A program made the position numbers and the translations under genes. From a virus: 44,570 nucleotides of DNA. Shown here one piece after another: positions 38,745-44,570 of this stretch. Under the pieces are notes generated by a model. The model worked only from the letters and a program-made list of their open reading frames with translations, was not told where the DNA came from and made no database searches. Every line of letters begins with the position of its first letter. The first letter of the stretch is position 1. The stretch spans positions 1 to 44,570 of IMG/VR virus record IMGVR_UViG_3300031654_000007; one strand, written 5' to 3'.

Positions 38745-40826
38745 GCAAGCAGCAGAGAAGCCAGCTGGAATTGTGTATACGAATTCTGAAGCGCCAAAAT
38801 TGGCGGTGCCGATATGCGTGTTGTCAACAGTGCCAGCACCCGGAAATAATGGAGTTACGTCAATATCGTCTCTCGTTTCACCGGTGCCGGCGCCTGGATC
38901 TCCTCCACCTTCCCATGAGCCGTTTTTCCCTACCCAAAGTTTACCGGCGTCAATATCTATAGCGAACATTATGATATCGCCCTCGGAGAAAGCTGTAATA
39001 CTATCATATGAATTATTATGGTACAGCCTGCCGAGCCCGTGATAACCCCAACCATTGCCGGTCGTAGACCTCCCAGGTTGATAGTCGAGTGGTTGCACAG
39101 AGTCACACCACCCGACGCAATGCTTATTGGAGCCCGGCATCGAATCTACGGACCATTCCCAATATAGTTTGCCTGTGCTGAAGGACTGTATTGCTCGCAC
39201 AGCCTTCTGGCCAGCATTGCCGGTGTCAGTAACGGTAAGATCCCCGTTGGACAGCGAGAGGTCGGCATGTTTATCCAATGGATTCCATGTACAAACGGCG
39301 CCGCCACTTGTAGTTGTAGAAGTCAAAGTCGACGTAGATGTACTTGTACTAGTTGAAGTCGTTGTTGTAGATATACTTGTACTAGTAGAAGTCGATGTAG
39401 ATGTACTTGTACTAGTTGAAGTCGTTGTTGTAGATGTACTTGTACTAGTAGAAGTCGATGTAGAGGTACTTGTACTAGTTGAAGTCGTTGTTGTAGATGT
39501 ACTTGTACTAGTAGAAGTCGATGTAGAGGTACTAGTAGTTGTTGAAGTTGACGTACTAGTAGAAGTCGATGTAGAGGTACTAGTAGTTGTTGAAGTTGAC
39601 GTACTAGTAGAAGTTGTTGTTGTAGTACTAGTAGAAGTTGTTGTTGTAGTACTAGTAGATGAAGTAGAAGTACTTGTTGTAGAGTACCAACAAGGTGGAT
39701 ACAATCTTTCATTATCTACTCCAGGATCAGGTCTTAATACTCCACAACCAACTAAGAACTCTGTTGTTGTAGTGCTTGTTGTAGTAGAAGTAGTTGTAAT
39801 AGTTGTAGTTGATGTAGAAGTCGTACTAGTAGTCGTAGTAGTTGTAGTTGAAGAAGTAGACGTACTAGAAGTACTTGTCGACGTAGTAGTAGTTGTTGTA
39901 GTTGGAACAGTAACAGTAATTTCACATATATCGCTTGTGAAAGGGCAGTCAAAAGACCAACCCCCATCATAGTCAACTACTCCTCCATCTTGGTATATAA
40001 TTTTTATACAACTAGTGGAGTCAGTTAGATGTGACGGATCGTACATCTCATATTTATTATGAACCATAATATTATATGAAGAAGTTGAGTCTCTACTAGT
40101 TACTGAAGCGTTTCTACAAATATAAGGATCATGAATGAGATGTGTAATATAAATTTCAAGTGGTCTTATATCAAGACAATAACCAATATCGTAGTAAGAA
40201 CCACAATCGTAAGTTATTCGTGAGTACCATTGTATAGCAGTTGAATCTGGGCATAATAATAATGGGTCTGGACAACAAGAATTACTGTTAGCAGTTATCC
40301 AATCACGAACTATTTGAGCAACATCAATGATATAAGAGTCATCTAAACGAATTGAGTTCATTAATCTATTTTTGAACTCAATCATTTCTAGTGGTAAAAT
40401 TCTTGCTCTGTATGGTTTAAAGAAGTTTATTACATCTCCCAGTTCTTTTATAATCGCTTCATGACCAAGAAAAAGGAAAGCAAGATCTAGATATCCATAT
40501 CCAATATTCGTTCGTACCCAGTCTCTAAGATTTTTCAAAAGAGATAGTAATAACTCATCTTTTTCAGTCTTATTATACAAATCATCCAGAGCTGACTTTA
40601 AGTCAGTATTTACTAATTTTAGAACCTGACCTACAGAGTCTTTATTTACTAAAAAGTTTCTTGATATATGACGTGTAAATAAATCAAAAAATTGGAAGTA
40701 CTTAATTTGTTTATCGTCTCTTGACAACGGATTCCCGATCAATGTATTATATTCATTTATGATTTCTATGTAGTTGGTGGAAGTACCATCATAACATAGA
40801 TAATATTGACCAGGAGGTATTACCAT
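38742..40826 (-). CDS. Large fibre/adhesin protein: N-terminal virion domain, Ser/Thr linkers, SPRY domain
   Basis: 694 residues, GAGGAG before the ATG. The N-terminal 310 residues form a helical then Cys-rich virion-attachment region (FFDLFTRHISRNFLV; SCCPDPLLLCPDS; FDCPFTSDICEITV). Two Ser/Thr linkers flank a short Cys-containing piece (VGCGVLRPDPGVDNERLYPP). The last 185 residues are a SPRY/B30.2-like domain (CTWNPLDKHADLSLSNGDL, KLYWEWSVDSM, GWGYHGLGRLYHN, KLWVGKNGSWEGGGDPGAG, TANFGASEF), often a ligand-binding tip. The DNA for this domain is much more GC-rich than the rest of the gene, a sign of recent acquisition. Confidence 0.75.
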   Translation of the reverse strand: MVIPPGQYYLCYDGTSTNYIEIINEYNTLIGNPLSRDDKQIKYFQFFDLFTRHISRNFLVNKDSVGQVLKLVNTDLKSALDDLYNKTEKDELLLSLLKNLRDWVRTNIGYGYLDLAFLFLGHEAIIKELGDVINFFKPYRARILPLEMIEFKNRLMNSIRLDDSYIIDVAQIVRDWITANSNSCCPDPLLLCPDSTAIQWYSRITYDCGSYYDIGYCLDIRPLEIYITHLIHDPYICRNASVTSRDSTSSYNIMVHNKYEMYDPSHLTDSTSCIKIIYQDGGVVDYDGGWSFDCPFTSDICEITVTVPTTTTTTTSTSTSSTSTSSTTTTTTTSTTSTSTTTITTTSTTTSTTTTEFLVGCGVLRPDPGVDNERLYPPCWYSTTSTSTSSTSTTTTTSTSTTTTTSTSTSTSTTTSTSTSTSTSTSTSTTTSTSTSTSTSTSTSTTTTSTSTSTSTSTSTSTSTSTTTTSTSTSTSTSTSTSTSISTTTTSTSTSTSTSTLTSTTTSGGAVCTWNPLDKHADLSLSNGDLTVTDTGNAGQKAVRAIQSFSTGKLYWEWSVDSMPGSNKHCVGWCDSVQPLDYQPGRSTTGNGWGYHGLGRLYHNNSYDSITAFSEGDIIMFAIDIDAGKLWVGKNGSWEGGGDPGAGTGETRDDIDVTPLFPGAGTVDNTHIGTANFGASEFVYTIPAGFSAAC
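38745..39303 (-). other. GC-rich segment encoding the SPRY domain
   Basis: This stretch has frequent GCC, GGC and CCG codons (for example CCGGCGCCTGG-type runs), unlike the surrounding AT-rich DNA. The boundary lies at the junction with the Ser/Thr repeats. Its counterpart at 41040-41600 encodes the same domain with phage-like AT-rich codons. Confidence 0.75.
39304..39680 (-). repeat. 63-bp tandem repeat within the Ser/Thr tract
   Basis: Copies starting with GTTGAAGTCGTTGTTGTAGA occur at 39352, 39415 and 39478, exactly 63 bases (21 codons) apart, inside the Ser/Thr linker. A second, shorter Ser/Thr tract of the gene lies at about 39770-39905. The period is a whole number of codons, so copy number can change without breaking the frame. 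Confidence 0.8.
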
Positions 40827-40842
40827 TAAGATTTACTCCTCT

Positions 40843-40857
40843 TTTTAGATTTGTTCT
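40843..40857 (-). promoter_or_regulatory. AGAACAAATCTAAAA element
   Basis: Copy of the recurring element on the - strand, 17 bases before the ATG at 40826, directly followed by the ribosome binding site GAGGAG. The 206-base gap to 41032 holds no gene. Confidence 0.55.
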
Positions 40858-41011
40858 TCTTATAAATTAATATAAGGAACTCTATATTAGTAGTATAAAG
40901 ATCGTTAGGAGACTCAGACCCAACTTAATAGCAAGTCTATCTAAGTATATCTATACTCCACGAAATTACGTGACTTTCATCAGAACTTAAGTTAAAGCAT
41001 CAACAACAGAT

Positions 41012-41035
41012 CGATTACAAATTCTCTAAAAATTA
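41012..41035 (-). repeat. 24-bp direct repeat at the 3' end of the second SPRY gene
   Basis: Identical to 38721-38744; it overlaps the stop codon of the gene at 41033 and extends into its 3' flank. Confidence 0.75.
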
Positions 41036-42253
41036 ACAAGTAGCAGAGAAACCAGATGGTACTGTGTATGTGAATGCTGAAGCACCAAAATTCGCAGTTC
41101 CTTGATGTGTGTTCTCATAAGTACTCATTGCTGGATACAGAGTGCCCGACACACCTGACCATTGGTACCCTGTACCATTTGCCGGATCTCCGCTCTCTGC
41201 CCACGTTCCATTTTTACCCACCCACAAATTTCCGTTGGTTAGGTCAAGAACAAACATGTAAATATCTCCAGTACCACCTACAAGAGCTTCTACAATTCGA
41301 TTAGAAGTGTTATGATATAGTCTTCCTGTGAAAATGTGAACTCCCCATCCATTTCCAGATGAATTTATTCCTATATGGGTTGTAAGTGGATGACCTGCAT
41401 CGCACCATCCAGCGCACAGAGAGTTAGCAGGCATGTTATTAACAGTAAACTCCCAATACAACTTTCCAGAAGAAAAAGAAACTGTGGCTCGGACAGCCTT
41501 TTGAGCATCTGACCCATCATCATCAATGGTTAGATTCCCGTTGGATAAGGTTAAATCAACGTGTTTGTCATTTGGATTCCATGTACAAACAATACCACTA
41601 CTCGTAGTTGTAGAAGTCAAAGTTGACGTAGATGTGCTTGTACTAGTTGAAGTCGTTGTTGTAGATGTACTCGAACTAGTTGACGTAGAGGTACTAGTTG
41701 AAGTCGTTGTTGTAGATGTACTCGTACTAGTAGAAATTGTTGTAGTACTAGTTGAAGTCGTTGTTGTAGATGTACTCATACTAGTTGATGTAGAGGTACT
41801 AGTTGAAGTCGTTGTTGTAGATGTACTCGAACTAGTTGACGTAGAGGTACTAGTTGAAGTCGTTGTTGTAGATGTACTCATACTAGTTGATGTAGAGGTA
41901 CTAGTTGAAGTCGTTGTTGTAGATGTACTCATACTAGTAGAAGTCGTTGTCGAAGTCGTTGTTGTAGTACTAGTAGATGAAGTAGAAGTCGTTGTTGTAT
42001 AAGCAGATAAGAACTCAGCACCAGCTATGTCAATGTCTCCACCATAATTTCCTTCAAAAGAATATAAAACTATTATCTTCTCTGCGTGAGAAATTCCTGT
42101 TAAATCTATTTCCCAGGAACCATCTACAACACTTGATATACCACTCGCAACTCGTACATTACGGTTATTCTTATAGTAAACGTCAATATTACATTGAACT
42201 CCCACTATAGGATCTCCGTTTTTGTCTCTAACGATTCCGTTTATTTTAGCCAT
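41033..42253 (-). CDS. Fibre protein: carboxypeptidase-regulatory-like domain, Ser/Thr linker, SPRY domain
   Basis: 406 residues. Three modules: N-terminal beta domain (about 1-88, GIVRDKNGDPIVGVQCNIDV) homologous to that of the protein at 36836; a Ser/Thr linker of about 130 residues with occasional Met; and a C-terminal SPRY domain (about 222-406, CTWNPNDKHVDLTLSNGNL, KLYWEFTVNNMP, LWVGKNGTWAESGDP, TANFGASAF) homologous to that of the protein at 38742. So the three neighbouring fibre genes share parts in different combinations. TTGGAG precedes the ATG at about 11 bases. Likely a receptor-binding or tail-tip decorating protein. Confidence 0.7.
   Translation of the reverse strand: MAKINGIVRDKNGDPIVGVQCNIDVYYKNNRNVRVASGISSVVDGSWEIDLTGISHAEKIIVLYSFEGNYGGDIDIAGAEFLSAYTTTTSTSSTSTTTTTSTTTSTSMSTSTTTTSTSTSTSTSMSTSTTTTSTSTSTSTSSSTSTTTTSTSTSTSTSMSTSTTTTSTSTTTISTSTSTSTTTTSTSTSTSTSSSTSTTTTSTSTSTSTSTLTSTTTSSGIVCTWNPNDKHVDLTLSNGNLTIDDDGSDAQKAVRATVSFSSGKLYWEFTVNNMPANSLCAGWCDAGHPLTTHIGINSSGNGWGVHIFTGRLYHNTSNRIVEALVGGTGDIYMFVLDLTNGNLWVGKNGTWAESGDPANGTGYQWSGVSGTLYPAMSTYENTHQGTANFGASAFTYTVPSGFSATC
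41600..42000 (-). repeat. 51-bp tandem repeat in the Ser/Thr linker
   Basis: Units starting GTTGAAGTCG occur at 41646, 41697, 41751, 41802, 41853 and 41904, mostly 51 bases (17 codons) apart. Two unit variants alternate (CTCGAACTAG and CTCATACTAG), giving a higher-order period of 102 bases, which points to repeated duplication of two-unit blocks. Confidence 0.8.
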
Positions 42254-42381
42254 AAATTATTTACTCCAATTAGTATATCTTGAAAGTAGTAACTACTCTA
42301 TTTGTTGATCATTTAATAAGTTATTCTTAAATTATTTTAACATATAGAACATGGTTCTTCTTTTATCCCCTTGCTGAAACC

Positions 42382-42696
42382 TCAATTCATTTTGCTTGTT
42401 TTGTGGACAGTCAAAGATTCTTGTTTTTCTTTTATAATTTGCTCTTCCTCATCCAGAGGTTTCTTTTTTTCCCTTCATGGTTTCCTCTTCCCCCATTGAA
42501 CCTTTTTAAAGACTTTTTCTCTATCTTCCTTTTTTATTTGTCTTGTTTGACTTATTTTGAAATTGATTTTATCCTGCAATATTTTTTCAACATCGCACCG
42601 TTGTAAAATATCAACATTCAGGACTTTCATCAAGGTTAAAATATCCTGAAAGAATCCATGAGGAAAGACATTTAATTTTTTTCTTTCAAAATCCAT
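42382..42696 (-). CDS. Small charged protein with an in-frame UGA
   Basis: ATG 42696 overlaps the region of the previous stop; the frame (MDFERKKLNVFPHGFFQD, later KEDREKVFKKVQWGKRK) reaches a TGA at 42477-42475 after 73 residues. The same frame continues without another stop for 30 codons (REKKKPLDEEEQIIKEKQES) to TGA 42384-42382 and keeps the same charged helical character. Either a recent nonsense mutation or UGA readthrough would explain this. No family recognised. The 128 bases from 42254 to 42381 show nothing. Confidence 0.5.
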
Positions 42697-42698
42697 TT

Positions 42699-44528
42699 TT
42701 ATTCACCACATATCCAAAATCTAACCGCAGTGTTTTGAAGACATTTATTACCCGTACTACAAATAACATCTCTACCGAATGATCCACTTGGACCATCATA
42801 CATCGAACAATCATAGTTAACAGATTCAAAACCACTTGTTTTACAATGAGAATATACTTGTATTCCTATTTCTATTTCAAACCAGTTTTGAATATATCCA
42901 CCGGAGCCACTTACGCTACAATCATCAACTAAAGTAGAATCACAAACTAACCATTGTCCCGTAGTGCATTTAACAGTACCCATTACTTCTGTACCACATG
43001 CATCAATTACTGTTATAAAAGCACATCCACAAGCAGATTCATCAGCATATAATATATTTGAAATTCCTTCAGTTACACTAGATTCTAAAGAAAATCCTAC
43101 TCCGCTGACTCCCCAAGTAAAAGGTCCATAACAATTTACATCGCTAGTTGAAATAATTATCGTTACGCCATCATCCCGATTAACAGTTGTCGGATTTCCA
43201 CTAAACCAAGTAAAATAATATTCAGCCGAACCTATCGTCAAACATTCATCCAAATCACCTTCATCATTAGGATCACAACTATCAGTTTCAAAACTGGTTT
43301 CTTCTGCATCTTCAGGACACGCAGATGCTCTATAATAATAAGATTCACATGGACAAATTACTTCAACTCCTATTTCTTTCGAACTAGTTTTTACTATCGT
43401 TTGCCATTCTGTATCTCCCTCTTTTCTTTTTTGAATAAAATAAGGAGACGAAGCATCTGTGTTAATAACCAAACATTTTGTTTCGTTATTATATGAAACA
43501 GCGATAGGTGCCACAAAACAGGAAGTTGTTGACGAAGTTGTACTTGTACTAGTTGTAGTACTTGTAGTTGTAGAAGTCGAAACACTTGTTGTAGAAGTAC
43601 TAGTAGAAGTCGAAGTACTAGTAGAAGTCGAAGTACTAGTAGAAGTACTTGTAGTTGTATAACCAGTAAGGTGATCTTTATTGAAAATATAGATACAAGA
43701 TAAATAGAGTTCTAACAGTGACGCTTCTATACCCACAGCGTCTATTGAAACATTACTTTCATCAATTGTTCCAGTTGTTAACCATTCTTCATATTCATCT
43801 GAGACTTTCCTAAATACGATCGACATTACGGCGTTTAGAATGTCATATTTTGGTCGTATTGAAAAGTAAGGAGTTTTTGATGGAAGATTTATCTTATTTA
43901 ACTTATGTAATATCTCTACTTGTTCTTTAGTTATCATCCAATGTGGATCATTCTCAGTGGCTTTCTCAAAAGAAAGATCATGTGTTACTGGACTTACAGT
44001 AGGAGTGCCACTCGCTACAACTTCTCCATGAAAAACCAACTTTCCTGGATTAGCACTATATTGTAACCAAAACTCTAAAAGATCTAAGTCTTTTATTCCA
44101 TAATATTGGAGTACTTCTACTATAGACTGTGGAGTTCCTTTTATTTTATAGAGATTTACTAAGTCCAGAAAGAAACTCGCTTTATTAGTATTTACTTTAT
44201 AATTATAAGTGGAAAGTTTCGTAAAATAGTCATAACCAAAACTTCTAAAAAGTTCGTCAAGATAATCTTCTGGCAAAGAGAATGGATCAGATACTTGAGT
44301 TTGTATTGTTATTCCTGTTCTAAGCGATGCATATAAATCAACCAAGAAACTTCTAAGTCTTCTATAATCTTCACTAGAAAATACATTTTGATCTAATATT
44401 CCTGAAAATAATCTACTGGATTTTCCTTGTTCAGATACTGCAGTAGCTTTCACTGTATCAGCTAGATCTGTTACAGTTTCGCCTCTTATTACTTTAAGTA
44501 TCTTCCAGAGATCATCTATATTAAACAC
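42699..44528 (-). CDS. Baseplate/tail protein with Ser/Thr linker and C-terminal Cys-rich domains
   Basis: 609 residues, AAGGAGATAAC before the ATG. The N-terminal 280 residues (RSFLVDLYASLRTGITIQTQ, SDPFSLPEDYLDELFRSFGY, SFFLDLVNLYKIKGTPQSIV, EVLQYYGIKDLDLLEFWLQY) are of the type found in baseplate/tail proteins of large myophages, and would fix the protein to the baseplate. A short Ser/Thr linker (DNA at about 43520-43670) leads to a fibronectin-like domain (IQKRKEGDTEWQTIVKTSS) and Cys-rich beta domains. First gene of the leftward fibre operon within the window. Confidence 0.6.
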   Translation of the reverse strand: MFNIDDLWKILKVIRGETVTDLADTVKATAVSEQGKSSRLFSGILDQNVFSSEDYRRLRSFLVDLYASLRTGITIQTQVSDPFSLPEDYLDELFRSFGYDYFTKLSTYNYKVNTNKASFFLDLVNLYKIKGTPQSIVEVLQYYGIKDLDLLEFWLQYSANPGKLVFHGEVVASGTPTVSPVTHDLSFEKATENDPHWMITKEQVEILHKLNKINLPSKTPYFSIRPKYDILNAVMSIVFRKVSDEYEEWLTTGTIDESNVSIDAVGIEASLLELYLSCIYIFNKDHLTGYTTTSTSTSTSTSTSTSTSTSTSTTSVSTSTTTSTTTSTSTTSSTTSCFVAPIAVSYNNETKCLVINTDASSPYFIQKRKEGDTEWQTIVKTSSKEIGVEVICPCESYYYRASACPEDAEETSFETDSCDPNDEGDLDECLTIGSAEYYFTWFSGNPTTVNRDDGVTIIISTSDVNCYGPFTWGVSGVGFSLESSVTEGISNILYADESACGCAFITVIDACGTEVMGTVKCTTGQWLVCDSTLVDDCSVSGSGGYIQNWFEIEIGIQVYSHCKTSGFESVNYDCSMYDGPSGSFGRDVICSTGNKCLQNTAVRFWICGE

Positions 44529-44570
44529 TGTTATCTCCTTACATGCCTCTAGCTGAGATTACTTTATAAA
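44529..44570. other. Window end, upstream of the fibre operon
   Basis: 42 bases including the ribosome binding site of the gene at 44528. No AGAACAAA element is visible, so the gene may be read from further upstream. Confidence 0.4.

Noticed and set aside
39304-42000. Possible CRISPR array
   Set aside because: The repeats are contiguous coding units of 51 or 63 bases with no unique spacers and encode Ser/Thr linkers.
38742-42253. Diversity-generating retroelement acting on the SPRY fibre ends
   Set aside because: No reverse transcriptase gene or non-coding template copy is visible in the window, and the differences between the two SPRY copies are not limited to adenine positions as far as can be judged by eye. 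Cassette exchange explains the data better.
24537-42700. Reassignment of UGA to Trp across the genome
   Set aside because: Many genes end at UGA in tight ATGA or TGAATG overlaps with the next start (248, 22766, 24540, 35492), so UGA works as a normal stop codon.
36813-43662. Long + strand ORFs full of Val/Glu/Leu/Asp repeats (for example 36813-37268, 37965-38360, 39127-39972, 41526-42002, 43459-43662)
   Set aside because: They are reverse-strand readings of the Ser/Thr repeat DNA; the - strand frames are longer, have ribosome binding sites and contain recognisable domains.
1-44570. tRNA or other structural RNA genes
   Set aside because: No cloverleaf with a TTCGAAT-type T loop and matching acceptor stem was found by eye; a covariance-model search would be needed to exclude them.

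Overview
The window is part of the genome of a tailed bacteriophage with a contractile tail (myovirus build). It encodes a large terminase, tail sheath, tail tube, T4-type baseplate proteins (gp6/J, gp25, gp26-like, a hub-like protein, a gp48/54-like protein), a probable tape measure and several long Ser/Thr-repeat fibre proteins. The DNA is very AT-rich. Start codons usually follow a strong AGGAG-type ribosome binding site. Portal and capsid genes are not in the window, and the tail genes are scattered over several blocks on both strands, so the complete genome is probably large. A low-GC host is plausible, but I cannot name it.

Layout. 33-10679 (+): small accessory genes, a methyltransferase-like gene, a hub-like baseplate gene, terminase, an HExxH protein, probable tape measure and a baseplate-tube junction protein. 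10681-19254 (-): baseplate and tail tube operon, with a HAD phosphatase as its first gene. 19428-26569 (+): accessory block with a CCA-adding enzyme, an RlaP-like nucleotidyltransferase, small membrane proteins, a radical SAM/SPASM enzyme, and a series of proteins that all begin with the same N-terminal tag (K-x-K/R-x-D-F-V-T-N-S-S-S). 26616-29384 (-): tail sheath and a virion protein. 29536-30312 (+): a moron-like membrane gene and decayed small ORFs. 30370-32353 (-): a zinc-ribbon protein and a NUMOD4/DUF559 homing-type endonuclease. 32494-33328 (+): small genes. 33514-44528 (-): baseplate/fibre genes with long Ser/Thr repeats and SPRY domains, followed by two glycosyltransferases and a metallophosphoesterase.

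How the parts may work together. The two glycosyltransferases lie directly downstream of the Ser/Thr-repeat fibres and could decorate them. The CCA enzyme, RlaP-like protein and HAD phosphatase suggest RNA end repair against host tRNA damage. The radical SAM/SPASM enzyme next to four copies of the N-terminal tag is the best candidate here for an undescribed system, possibly a protein-modification or processing tag. The other four-or-more-copy signals are a 15-base element (AGAACAAA-n3-WAAA) just upstream of many first genes and a CTATATATATTA 12-mer in divergent intergenic regions; together they look like the phage's own promoter system. Large structural genes are intact, whereas many small ORFs between them are broken by one frameshift or an in-frame UGA.
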